The notes under the pieces are model-generated. The model was not told the origin of the DNA. It searched no databases and saw nothing but the letters and a program-made list of their open reading frames with translations. Below, in pieces: positions 14,029 to 21,985 of a stretch of 24,884 nucleotides of DNA. The position numbers and the translations under genes were made by a program. The DNA is from Caulobacteraceae bacterium (GTDB taxonomy: Bacteria > Pseudomonadota > Alphaproteobacteria > Caulobacterales > Caulobacteraceae): NCBI GenBank assembly GCA_003136615.1, contig PLFA01000059.1:1-24884 (forward strand), in the 5' to 3' direction. Every line of letters starts with the position of its first letter. The first letter of the stretch is position 1.

Positions 14029-15025
14029 GAACCAAAACCGCCGCCCCGTCGAACTTGCCCGCGCGCAGATCGGCCAGCGCCTCATTGGCCTTTTGAAGCG
14101 GATAGGTGGTGGTCTTCACCTTGATCCCCATTTTCGGAACCTGGCTGAGAAACTCCAGGCCGTCTTCGCGGGTGAGATTGGCCACCGAGAGAAGGCTCCG
14201 CTCCTCCCAGAGGATCCGATAGGGAAAGCTTGGGATATCGCTCATGTGGATCCCCGCGCAGACCACGCGCCCACCCTTGCGGACGGCCTTCAGAGCGGTT
14301 GGCACAAGAGCGCCCACCGTGGCGTAGATGATCGCCGCGTCCAGCAATTCGGGCGCCGCCTCATCCGAGCCGCCGGCCCAGGCCACCCCCAGGCTCCGTG
14401 CGAAGTCCTGCGTGCCCGTATCTCCGGGCCGGGTGAAGGCGAAGACCTCCCGGCCCTGCCACTTCGCCACCTGGGCGACGATATGGCCCGCGGCGCCAAA
14501 GCCATAGAGGCCGATCTTCTTGCCCTCGCCGGCAATCTTTAACGACCGCCAGCCGATCAGGCCCGCGCAGAGCAGCGGCGCCAGGGAGGCGTCGTCACCT
14601 GCCTCACCCCCACCTTTTTTCTCAACAAGCGGAAAGGCGAAGCGCGCATCCGCCACCGTCGCCGTGGCGAAACCACCATCGCGCGTGTAGCCGGTGAACA
14701 GCGGCGCGTCGCAGAGGTTCTCCCGCTGAGCCTTGCAATAGGGGCAGACGCCGCAGGTGTGGCCGAGCCAGGGAATGCCGACCCGTTCGCCCAGCCTCAG
14801 GTCCGTTACGCCCACGCCCAGGGCGTCGATCCGCCCGACGATCTCGTGACCGGGAATGATCGGCGATTTCGGGTCCGGCAGCTCGCCATCGTAGACATGC
14901 AGGTCGGTCCGGCAGACCCCGCAGGCCAGCACCTTTACCCGAATCTGGCCGGGGCCGGGTTCGCGATCCGCCATCTCCGTCCAGACCAAGGGGGTCTTGG
15001 GCGCATTCAGGACCATCGCTTTCAT
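14024..15025 (-). CDS. Zinc-dependent alcohol dehydrogenase (MDR family)
   Basis: A 333-residue medium-chain dehydrogenase of the cytoplasmic NAD(P)-dependent type. Seen: catalytic-zinc Cys in ACGVCRTDLHV (about residue 37), the PGHEIVGRI motif (His about 61), structural-zinc cysteines in CGVCPYCKAQRENLC (about 92-106), and the nucleotide-binding turn GLYGFGAAGHIVAQ (about 177-190). Close relatives are annotated as AdhP/AdhA-like ethanol or general alcohol dehydrogenases; substrate and cofactor cannot be fixed here. ATG 15025 overlaps the nnr stop in an ATGA, giving tight coupling. A stretch KKGGGEAGDDAS in the middle looks like a small insertion relative to the usual sequence. Confidence 0.93.
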   Translation of the reverse strand: MKAMVLNAPKTPLVWTEMADREPGPGQIRVKVLACGVCRTDLHVYDGELPDPKSPIIPGHEIVGRIDALGVGVTDLRLGERVGIPWLGHTCGVCPYCKAQRENLCDAPLFTGYTRDGGFATATVADARFAFPLVEKKGGGEAGDDASLAPLLCAGLIGWRSLKIAGEGKKIGLYGFGAAGHIVAQVAKWQGREVFAFTRPGDTGTQDFARSLGVAWAGGSDEAAPELLDAAIIYATVGALVPTALKAVRKGGRVVCAGIHMSDIPSFPYRILWEERSLLSVANLTREDGLEFLSQVPKMGIKVKTTTYPLQKANEALADLRAGKFDGAAVLVP

Positions 15026-16545
15026 GGCGCCGTCCCGGTGGCCGCATGGGCGTCCGTGAGCGCCTTGAGCCTTTGCAGAACCCAGGGCAGCGCCTCCGGC
15101 AAATCCTTGGCGACGAGGCCGATGCCAAACTCCGCCGCCGCCGCCCCATGCAGCCAGGCTCCCGCCGCTGCGGCCTCGAAGGGCGCCAGGCCCTGGGCCA
15201 TCAGGGCGGCCACGAAACCGGTGAGCACATCGCCGCTGCCCCCCGTGGCGAGCTGAGGCGGGGCATTGGCGTTGATGATGGCCCGCCCATCCGGCGCGGC
15301 GATGACGGTGTCGGGCCCCTTGAGCAGCACCACCGCCCCGCTCTGGCGCGCCGCAGCCCGCGTGCGGGAGAGCTTGTCGCCCTCGAAGTGAAAAAGCCGC
15401 ATGAACTCCCCTTCGTGGGGCGTCATGACACAGGGGCCCCTGATCGCCGTGAACAGATCCTCGGGCGCCTCGGCAAAGGACGTCAGGGCGTCGGCGTCCA
15501 GCACCACCGCGCGCGACGTCGCTAGAGCCGCCAGAACATGTCGGCGCGTCGCCTCCCCCACCCCGGCGCCGGGGCCGACGGCAATGACATTACGGCGTTT
15601 GTCGGCCAGCAAGCCGTTCCAAGCCGCCTCGTCCTCGAATGCGAGGACGATGATATCGGTGAGGGCGCCGGCATATAGGCTCCAGACAGGCTTTGGCGCC
15701 GCCAGGGTTACCATCCCGGCCCCGGCGCGCGCGGCGGCGAGAGCGGTCATGCGGCTGGCGCCCGTGATCTGCTCCCCGCCTAGGACCAGGACCTCGCCGC
15801 GTTTGTATTTATGGCTTTCAGCCTCCGGCCACGGATAGGCGTCCAGCCAGAGGCCCGGCCCGTTTTCCCAGGTGTGGGGCGCGATGGCCTCCAAGGCCGA
15901 GACCGGCGTGCCGATATCGGCGACCACCAGATCCCCGCAAAGGCCCCGCCCCGGATAGAGCAGATGGCCAGGCTTCTTGCGGAAGAAGGTGACCGTCAGA
16001 TCCGCCCGGGCCGCGGCCCCGCGCACCAGCCCCGTCGCACCGTCGAGGCCGCTGGGCGTATCGATGGCGCAGATAGGTATCTTCGCGGTCTTCAACGCCG
16101 TGACCACCGCCAGCGCCGTTCCGGTAAGGTCTCTAGAGAGGCCCGCCCCAAACAGGGCGTCCACCACCACGCCGGCCCCCTCAAGGCTCTTCGGGCCCAG
16201 CGCACTGACCTCGCCGGTCCATTTCGCGGCGGCTTCGGCGGCCGCGCCCTTAAGCTTCTCCCGTGCGCCGAGCAGCACCACCTTCACCGGCCAGCCCGCC
16301 GCCGCGAGATGGCGCGCGGTCACGAACCCGTCGCCGCCATTATTGCCAGGGCCGCAGAGCACCGTCACAGATCGCATGACCCAGTGCCCCCCGATAGCCA
16401 CCGCGACGGCGGCGCCGGCCGCCTCCATGAGGGTGGCGACCTTGGTCCCGGCCGCCGTGCTCGCCTGGTCCGCCGCGCCCATTTGGGTGGGCGTCAAGAG
16501 CGCGAGGTCGTCATGGGCGAGGGAGTCTTTGGCGTGGCTGTCCAT
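15022..16545 (-). CDS. nnr: Bifunctional NAD(P)H-hydrate epimerase / ADP-dependent dehydratase
   Basis: A metabolite-repair enzyme of 507 residues. The N-terminal YjeF_N domain (about 15-220) epimerises damaged NAD(P)HX; the C-terminal ribokinase-like domain (about 245-500) dehydrates it back to NAD(P)H using ADP. Seen: LLTPTQMGAADQAS, VLCGPGNNGGDGFVTARHL (epimerase phosphate loop), CAIDTPSGLDGATG, VLVLGGEQITGASRM, AVGPGAGV, CVMTPHEGEFMRLF, and NAPPQLATGGSGDVLTGF with the catalytic Asp in GSGD. Length is normal. The ATG at 16545 has only a poor ribosome site; a TTG about 16 codons later, just before LTPTQM, is an alternative. Pairing with an NAD(P)-dependent dehydrogenase is plausible but is not needed for Nnr function. 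Confidence 0.95.
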   Translation of the reverse strand: MDSHAKDSLAHDDLALLTPTQMGAADQASTAAGTKVATLMEAAGAAVAVAIGGHWVMRSVTVLCGPGNNGGDGFVTARHLAAAGWPVKVVLLGAREKLKGAAAEAAAKWTGEVSALGPKSLEGAGVVVDALFGAGLSRDLTGTALAVVTALKTAKIPICAIDTPSGLDGATGLVRGAAARADLTVTFFRKKPGHLLYPGRGLCGDLVVADIGTPVSALEAIAPHTWENGPGLWLDAYPWPEAESHKYKRGEVLVLGGEQITGASRMTALAAARAGAGMVTLAAPKPVWSLYAGALTDIIVLAFEDEAAWNGLLADKRRNVIAVGPGAGVGEATRRHVLAALATSRAVVLDADALTSFAEAPEDLFTAIRGPCVMTPHEGEFMRLFHFEGDKLSRTRAAARQSGAVVLLKGPDTVIAAPDGRAIINANAPPQLATGGSGDVLTGFVAALMAQGLAPFEAAAAGAWLHGAAAAEFGIGLVAKDLPEALPWVLQRLKALTDAHAATGTAP

Positions 16546-16584
16546 CCCGACATGCTCAACGCGAGCGCCCTTGCGGATAAGCGT

Positions 16585-16599
16585 CGGAATCTACTTACG
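16585..16599 (+). repeat. 15-bp direct repeat, right copy
   Basis: CGGAATCTACTTACG, identical to 14014-14028. It lies 40 bp upstream of the nnr start and 83 bp upstream of the OYE gene, in the divergent intergenic region. A shorter core, GGAATCTA, recurs twice on the minus strand in 23736-23779. Confidence 0.85.
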
Positions 16600-16681
16600 C
16601 GGCCCGCCCTGAGTAGTTTCCGAGGCTGCTTGGCTCTCTTCGGTCCCCGCATTGTGGCTTGGATATTAAAGGAGATCCGCC

Positions 16682-17872
16682 GTGCCGCGAACCTATGCCC
16701 CACGCGCCGTCGACGCCCTATTCGAGCGTGTCCAGGTCGGCGCCTTCCAGCTCGCCAACCGCATCGTCATGGCGCCGCTCACCCGCAATCGCGCGGGCCC
16801 GGGACTCGTTCCCGGCCCCCTCGCCGCGGACTATTATGCTGAACGCGCAACCGCGGGACTGATCATCGCCGAGGCGACGCAAATCTCCGCCCAGGCCCAG
16901 GGCTATGGCGACACCCCCGGCTGTTATACCGACGCCCAGGTCGCCCGCTGGCGCGAGGTCACCGACGCGGTCCATCTGGAGGGCGGGACCATCGTCGTTC
17001 AGCTTTGGCACACCGGCCGGGTCTCACACACAAGCTTCCAGGCGGGCGGCCAGCCCCCCGTGGGGCCCTCCGCCATCCGCGCCAAAACCAAGACATTCAT
17101 CCCGGGCCAGGGGTTCGTCGAATGCGCGATGCCGCGCGCCCTGGGTCTGGATGAGATTCCGGCGATCATTGATGACTTCCGAAACGCCTGCATGCGCGCC
17201 CTGGACGCGGGCTTTGACGGCGTGGAACTGCACGGCGCCCACGGCTATCTGCTGGACGCCTTCCTGCGAAACGGGACCAACCACCGGACCGACGCCTATG
17301 GCGGCTCCATCGAAAACCGGGCGCGGCTTTTGCTGGAGGTCACCGAAACCTGCGCCCGCGCCATTGGCGCTGATCGCCTGGGCGTGCGTATCTCGCCTGT
17401 CTCCACGGCGGGGGATTCCCACGACAGCGACCCCCAGCCGCTGTTCGATCATGTCGTGGACCGTTTGAGCCCTCTGGGCCTCGCTTATGTTCATGTGGTC
17501 GAGGGCGAGACCGGCGGCTCAAGGGACGGTGTCCCCTTTGATTACAACGCCCTGCGCGATCACTTCGCAGGCGTCTGGATGGTCAATAATGGCTATGACC
17601 GCCGCATGGCCATCAATGCCGTGGCAAGCGGCCGGGTGGATCTGGTCTCTTTCGGGCGGCTCTTCATGGCCAATCCCGATCTGGTCCGGCGACTCAAGGA
17701 AAACGCCCCCTTAAACGCCCTCATGGATCCTTCCACCTTCTATGGCGGCGGCGCCCATGGCTACACAGACTATCCGACCCTGCATCAGTCTCAGACAGTT
17801 CCCACGCCGGCTGAGAGTTTGCTGGCGAGACGGCGCGCGACGCAATCGCGGCTGGTGGCCCTCGCGGACTAG
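16682..17872 (+). CDS. Old Yellow Enzyme family flavin oxidoreductase (alkene reductase)
   Basis: An FMN-dependent NAD(P)H:flavin oxidoreductase, NemA/OYE class, that reduces activated alkenes, quinones and nitro compounds in the cytoplasm. The TIM-barrel signatures are clear: LANRIVMAPLTRNRA, DYYAERATAGLIIAEATQIS, VVQLWHTGRVSH, GFDGVELHGAHGYLLDAFLR with the substrate-binding His pair region, NHRTDAYGGSIENRARLLLE with the proton-donor Tyr, LGVRISPVST, and VDLVSFGRLFMANPDL for phosphate binding. The 396 residues are slightly longer than usual because of an extended N-terminus. GTG 16682 has a near-perfect AAAGGAG (16668-16674). It is transcribed away from nnr. Confidence 0.95.
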   Translation: MPRTYAPRAVDALFERVQVGAFQLANRIVMAPLTRNRAGPGLVPGPLAADYYAERATAGLIIAEATQISAQAQGYGDTPGCYTDAQVARWREVTDAVHLEGGTIVVQLWHTGRVSHTSFQAGGQPPVGPSAIRAKTKTFIPGQGFVECAMPRALGLDEIPAIIDDFRNACMRALDAGFDGVELHGAHGYLLDAFLRNGTNHRTDAYGGSIENRARLLLEVTETCARAIGADRLGVRISPVSTAGDSHDSDPQPLFDHVVDRLSPLGLAYVHVVEGETGGSRDGVPFDYNALRDHFAGVWMVNNGYDRRMAINAVASGRVDLVSFGRLFMANPDLVRRLKENAPLNALMDPSTFYGGGAHGYTDYPTLHQSQTVPTPAESLLARRRATQSRLVALAD

Positions 17873-17886
17873 CTGGCGCCAGGCCC

Positions 17887-18495
17887 TTGCATCAAAGCGA
17901 TTCTGTCTGGTCCGAGACGGCCGCCTGGGTGGAGGCAATCGGCGCCATCGCCGCGGTGATTGGCTCGGGCTGGGTCGCGGCCCACGACTCCCGCGCCGCA
18001 CGGCGACGCGAGGCAGACGCGGCCGCCGCCGCGGTCCTGAAAGAAGCGCGCGCCGCCCTGGCGACAAAGACCGCGGCGCTCAACCTGGCGATCCTGGCCG
18101 CCACCCAGATCCATGATCTGCATGTTCTCTTGATGGATGAAGCCTGGCGCGGTCGCGTCACCCGGGTTTCCGCGAGCCGCGCCCTCATGGCCACCGAGCG
18201 CATGCTCACAGCCTTTCCCATCCAGACCTTGAGCGACGCGGCGGCGATGGTGGAATTCATGCGTTTTCCCGCGTCGCTCGTCACAGCGTCGGAGATTTAC
18301 GCCAACCTCGAGACCGACGTCCGCGCCGCCGCGCCGCCGGATCGCGCGGCCCTGTTCGAGACCTGCAACGGCCAGATGGCGCGCCTGGACGCTGCTTCCC
18401 AGAGACAACTGGGGGCGTTGAAGACGGCGCTGCGGTTGGAGGGGGTGGAGTCGGCGGGGGTGGCGACAAAAGCGCGCGAAGCTAAATCGACTTAA
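17887..18495 (+). CDS. Membrane-anchored hypothetical protein
   Basis: A 202-residue protein I do not recognise. An N-terminal hydrophobic segment (AAWVEAIGAIAAVIGSGWVAA, about 12-32) is followed by a basic, Ala-rich helix (SRAARRREADAAAAAVLKEARAAL) and further helical sequence, suggesting a single-pass anchor with a cytoplasmic helical body. The TTG at 17887, 14 nt after the OYE stop, is the most likely start because it leaves the hydrophobic segment complete; it has only a weak AGG site. Its TAA stop shares the palindrome TTAA (18492-18495) with the stop of the convergent GNAT gene. Confidence 0.65.
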   Translation: MHQSDSVWSETAAWVEAIGAIAAVIGSGWVAAHDSRAARRREADAAAAAVLKEARAALATKTAALNLAILAATQIHDLHVLLMDEAWRGRVTRVSASRALMATERMLTAFPIQTLSDAAAMVEFMRFPASLVTASEIYANLETDVRAAAPPDRAALFETCNGQMARLDAASQRQLGALKTALRLEGVESAGVATKAREAKST

Positions 18496-19022
18496 AGCGG
18501 AAACCGCTTGCTGACCCGGTCCACGCGGCCGCCGTCCTTGAGCGCCACGCCCGGCACGACGGAATGGTCCATAAACCCCATTTTCCCGTAGAAGGTCAGA
18601 CCACCGATGTTGTCAGCGCGGATCGTCGCGTTGATGGCCGAGAGGCCGATCTGACGCGCGCGCTCGCGGGTTGCGGCGAAGAGCGCAGAGCCCACGCCCC
18701 GCTGCTTACCGTCGATGCGGGCAAAGGTGCCGATATCGCCAATGTCGTCAGGCAATTCGGGATAACGACCCAAGGTCTGAAAGCCCTCCAGCCGCCCGGT
18801 CTCCCGATCAACCGCGACGAAACAGCAGAGGACGCTGGAGCCAATCAGATAGGCATCGGCGAGGCGCTCCGGCGTAAACGGCTCCTCCAGCGCGGTCGTG
18901 CCGCCCCTGGCGATGATGGCGTTGATCAGTTCGGCCAGTTCGGGGGCGTCAACGGGCGTCGCGTCGCGGACGTCGATGCGTGGGCTCGCGTCCAGGCTCT
19001 CGCGCGACGATGTCGGCTCCAT
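18492..19022 (-). CDS. GNAT-family N-acetyltransferase
   Basis: An acetyl-CoA-dependent acyltransferase of 176 residues. The fold is seen as IDVRDATPVDAPELAELINAII at the start, CCFVAVDRETGRLEGFQTLGRYP in the central strands, motif A KQRGVGSALFAATRERARQIGLSAI, and motif B NIGGLTFYGKMGFMDH near the end. The GTFARID just before motif A fits the phosphinothricin-acetyltransferase-like subgroup, but the substrate is open. ATG 19022 is chosen because AGGAG lies 8 nt upstream; an earlier ATG at 19055 overlaps the preceding stop as ATGA and would add 11 residues. It is the last gene of the minus-strand photolyase run. Confidence 0.88.
   Translation of the reverse strand: MEPTSSRESLDASPRIDVRDATPVDAPELAELINAIIARGGTTALEEPFTPERLADAYLIGSSVLCCFVAVDRETGRLEGFQTLGRYPELPDDIGDIGTFARIDGKQRGVGSALFAATRERARQIGLSAINATIRADNIGGLTFYGKMGFMDHSVVPGVALKDGGRVDRVSKRFPL
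18495..18509. terminator. Short hairpin at a convergent gene junction
   Basis: AAGCGG (18495-18500), loop AAA, CCGCTT (18504-18509). It lies in the last codons of the GNAT gene and just past the plus-strand stop. There is no adequate T run on either strand, so it is only a weak bidirectional terminator candidate. Confidence 0.2.
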
Positions 19023-19051
19023 GCTGACGACTCCTAAAGCAGGTGTGGGGA

Positions 19052-20380
19052 TCATGGGTTTCTAGCTAGAACACGCGCCCGCGACATAGCCGCGTCCGCC
19101 GCTTCCACCACCAGATCCCGGTCCGAGCGGATCGCTTCCAACGTCTGCCGCGCGACGATGTCCGGCGCCACGCCCTGGTCCTCCAGTCTTTGACCGGTCG
19201 GGTCCTCGAAGTCCTGGACCGCGACCTGAACCATACCGCCATCGGGAAGGTAGTAGCTATGCCCCGCGAGGACGGCGCCCGCCGTTCGCTCACCGACGAG
19301 AACGGCCCGGCCGTTGAAGCGCAGGCTTCGCGCCAGAATTTCAGCGGCGCTGGCGCTTCCGGGCCCCACCAGAACCACCAGGGGGCCGCGATACTGGAAT
19401 GAGGCCGGCGTCTTAAAGTCGTTCAACGCGATGCGATCCAGCGGATTGAGACCGCGGCTCCGAAGCGCATGGCGCCCGTGAGCATCCATCGCCGTTCCCA
19501 AAGGCCGCCCTGGAGCCTCCAGAATCCCGGCGATCGCCTCCAAGACGACAATGGGGCCGCCATTGTTGTGGCGGAGGTCGAGGATCACGCCGGCCGTGGG
19601 GGCTGACGCCAACCGCCCCACGAGCCAAGCGCCGTCGTTAAAATCGAAGCGGTTAAATCGCAACACCTCGACGCCGTCAGAAAGGGAATGGGCCTCGTGG
19701 CTAGGCTCTGGAGCCATCTGGGAGACAACGTAGCTGACCTGACGTTTGGGGCCATTGTCCATGGGCAGAATATCGAGGGTCATGCGGTCGAGCCCACAAC
19801 TTGAGACCATATAGTTCCTTACAAGAAACTCCGAGCCGGGCTCGAACCCTTCGCGATCGGCTGATGATCCTTTTGGGAAATCAGCGACGACTCGCCAGCC
19901 ATTCCGGGCCCATGACCGACCGGGCCAAAAGCCAAGACCCTCTGTATTTGGGGGCTTGGCGCATGTGGTTTTGGGCGGCGCGGCGCCAACGGGGGCCAAG
20001 AAATCCGCCGTGCCTCCAGGTACGACTGTTGTGTGAGAATCATTCAGTTTCGCGGTCATGGGAGTCATGACGAGAAGGTACAATTCGGCGTCGCTGACCG
20101 CCGCCGCAGCCTTGGGGCGAAATTCTCGCCTTACCGCCTCCCAGTTCTGTCCGTGGAAGGTCCGGTCATAATAGTGACGGTTGATGTCGTCCCAAACGGC
20201 GTCAAAGACCTTTAGGTTTCGGGCGACACGCTCGGCCGCCGTCTTCGGCGCCGGAAGCGGCGTGGGCGGCCCCACGAAATGCGCCCAGACGAAGAGCGCG
20301 ATAAGGGCAACCGCGATGAGGGCGGCGGCGCCCGCGACGATCAGACCACACCCTTTCGCAAGACCGCGGAGCTTGGCCAT
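19052..20380 (-). CDS. S41-family serine peptidase, membrane-anchored
   Basis: A 442-residue periplasm-facing protease. One N-terminal helix (about 10-33, CGLIVAGAAALIAVALIALF) anchors it. After it come a helical cap (FDAVWDDINRHYYD), LNDSHTTV with a probable active-site His, a PDZ-like middle region, and the S41 core: VILDLRHNNGGPIVVLEAIAG, VVLVGPGSASAAEILARSL with the nucleophile Ser, and LVGERTAGAVLAGHSYYLPDGG. The GERTAGAV segment lacks the Lys of CtpA/Tsp-type Ser-Lys enzymes; with the SHTTV His it looks like the IRBP/tricorn-type S41 branch. It begins 54 nt after the second photolyase gene ends and may belong to that operon. No good ribosome site precedes ATG 20380. Confidence 0.9.
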   Translation of the reverse strand: MAKLRGLAKGCGLIVAGAAALIAVALIALFVWAHFVGPPTPLPAPKTAAERVARNLKVFDAVWDDINRHYYDRTFHGQNWEAVRREFRPKAAAAVSDAELYLLVMTPMTAKLNDSHTTVVPGGTADFLAPVGAAPPKTTCAKPPNTEGLGFWPGRSWARNGWRVVADFPKGSSADREGFEPGSEFLVRNYMVSSCGLDRMTLDILPMDNGPKRQVSYVVSQMAPEPSHEAHSLSDGVEVLRFNRFDFNDGAWLVGRLASAPTAGVILDLRHNNGGPIVVLEAIAGILEAPGRPLGTAMDAHGRHALRSRGLNPLDRIALNDFKTPASFQYRGPLVVLVGPGSASAAEILARSLRFNGRAVLVGERTAGAVLAGHSYYLPDGGMVQVAVQDFEDPTGQRLEDQGVAPDIVARQTLEAIRSDRDLVVEAADAAMSRARVLARNP

Positions 20381-20434
20381 GCAGCAATTAAGGGCGCCGC
20401 GGCGCGTTTCGCAACCGGCGGCTTTGGCCCGCGC

Positions 20435-21985
20435 CTAATCCTCGAACAGGAGAGAGAGCTGCGGCGACTCCTCTGGCGCATCCTTTCGCGCGGGACGGGG
20501 CTTTCGCGGGTTGTCATCCCCCAGGTGGCGCTTTCGGCTACCGTGCTTTTGGAATACCCGCCGAGCCGCCGCGCCATAACCGGGGGTCCGACGCAGAGCC
20601 GTCAGCCGGTCCTTGGCGTCTCGCGCCGCAAAGATGGGATCGACAATAGGCGCTGGATAACCTCGATGATCGGCTTCCATGGCGAGCCACGGCGTCTGCA
20701 GCAGCTCCAGGGGAACGTCCGCCAACTCAGGTATCCAACGGCGGGTAAAGACACCGTCCGGGTCCTGATCGCGGCCCTGTTTCACCGGATTATAGATGCG
20801 CGGCGTGTTGATCCCGGTCTGGCCAGATTGCATCTGGACCTGCGGCCAGTGGATGCCCGGCTCATAGTCGGTAAAGAGCCGCGCGAGCCTCTCGCCACTG
20901 GCCCGCCAATCCAGCCCCAGATGATAGCTGGCGAAAGACTGAACCATGGCGCGCATGCGGAAATTCAGCCAGCCGGTGGCGATCAAGCTGCGCATGCAGG
21001 CGTCGATAAACGGGATCCCCGTATGGCCGCGCGCCCAGGCCTGAAGGGCGGGGTCATCGGGGGCCGTGGGCCGGCGGGCGGCCTGATGAACCGGATGGAA
21101 GGCGCGGATTTCCAGGTCCGGTTCACTCTCCAGTTTCTGGGTGAAGTGGCCACGCCAATGCAGCCGGGCGATGAGGCTGTCGATGGCCGTGACCGGCACA
21201 GGTCTTAGGCTCGTCGGCGTTTCCGCTAGCGCGCGGCGGGCGCCATAGAGCCGCTGCAAGACCTCGCGAACCGACATGGCGCCGGTGGCGAGAGGAACCG
21301 ACAGGCGCGAGCAACATCTCTCGCCGCTTAAAGGACTGGACATACCGCGCCGATAGTCCGCGCCGCGGCCAGCCAGAAAACTGTCGAGAAGATCCAAAGC
21401 GGCCTGCCGGGTTCCACACTGTGGCGCGACGCAGCCATCGTCGGCCAGGCCCAGGTCCTGGGCGGTGGGAATCGGCGCGATCTTCGCGGCGTGAACAGGG
21501 GTCAGGCGTTGGGGCTCCGCGGCGCAGAGCAAGGCCATGAAGCGGGCATAGTGGCCCGCCCACCGATCCCGCGTTCCGGTGCGCGAACCCCGGATAACGC
21601 CCGTCTGGCTGAATTCGGCGACGGAGATCCCCTGCGTTCCGCAAAAAGCCCGCACGGCCATATCGCGCTGGAACGTCCAGAGGTTCCCCGTCTCCTCATG
21701 CGCCAGCAGCCGCGCGATCCCCACGGCGGCATGAATCTTCGCCAGAACATCCACGACACTCCCCACCCGCACAATCAGCGGCGCGCCCAACTGCGCCAGA
21801 CGCCGCGACAGCTCTTCAAGGGCGGCGCGCTGGGCGATCCACTGGCGGGCGGAGGTGTCGGCCAGACGCCAATAGTCCGGCTCGACCACATAGAGCGGCA
21901 GCACTGGGCCCGCCACCGCCGCGAGGGCCAGCGGTTCATGATCAAAGGTGCGCAGATCGCGCTTGAACCAGACGACCTGGATCAT
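20435..21985 (-). CDS. FAD-binding cryptochrome/DNA photolyase family protein
   Basis: A 516-residue flavoprotein of the photolyase/cryptochrome superfamily. The N-terminal antenna-type Rossmann domain begins MIQVVWFKRDLRTFDHEPL and contains VLPLYVVEPDYW and LLAHEETGNLWTFQRD. The C-terminal FAD domain has WRGHFTQKLESEPD, GHTGIPFIDACMRSLIATGWLNFRMRAM, FTDYEPGIHWPQVQMQSG and TPRIYNPVKQGRDQDPDGVFTRRW. The canonical NNGGWQW of class I CPD photolyases is replaced by PGIHWPQVQ, so this is a divergent subgroup; whether it repairs CPDs or senses light is not decided by sequence. The start at 21985 overlaps the (6-4) photolyase stop in an ATGA. An upstream in-frame start would add 25 low-complexity residues inside the other gene. 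Confidence 0.92.
   Translation of the reverse strand: MIQVVWFKRDLRTFDHEPLALAAVAGPVLPLYVVEPDYWRLADTSARQWIAQRAALEELSRRLAQLGAPLIVRVGSVVDVLAKIHAAVGIARLLAHEETGNLWTFQRDMAVRAFCGTQGISVAEFSQTGVIRGSRTGTRDRWAGHYARFMALLCAAEPQRLTPVHAAKIAPIPTAQDLGLADDGCVAPQCGTRQAALDLLDSFLAGRGADYRRGMSSPLSGERCCSRLSVPLATGAMSVREVLQRLYGARRALAETPTSLRPVPVTAIDSLIARLHWRGHFTQKLESEPDLEIRAFHPVHQAARRPTAPDDPALQAWARGHTGIPFIDACMRSLIATGWLNFRMRAMVQSFASYHLGLDWRASGERLARLFTDYEPGIHWPQVQMQSGQTGINTPRIYNPVKQGRDQDPDGVFTRRWIPELADVPLELLQTPWLAMEADHRGYPAPIVDPIFAARDAKDRLTALRRTPGYGAAARRVFQKHGSRKRHLGDDNPRKPRPARKDAPEESPQLSLLFED

Noticed and set aside
15811..16842. 343-codon plus-strand open frame across nnr
   Set aside because: Arg/Gly/His-rich shadow of the nnr gene, running into the OYE start; no family resemblance.
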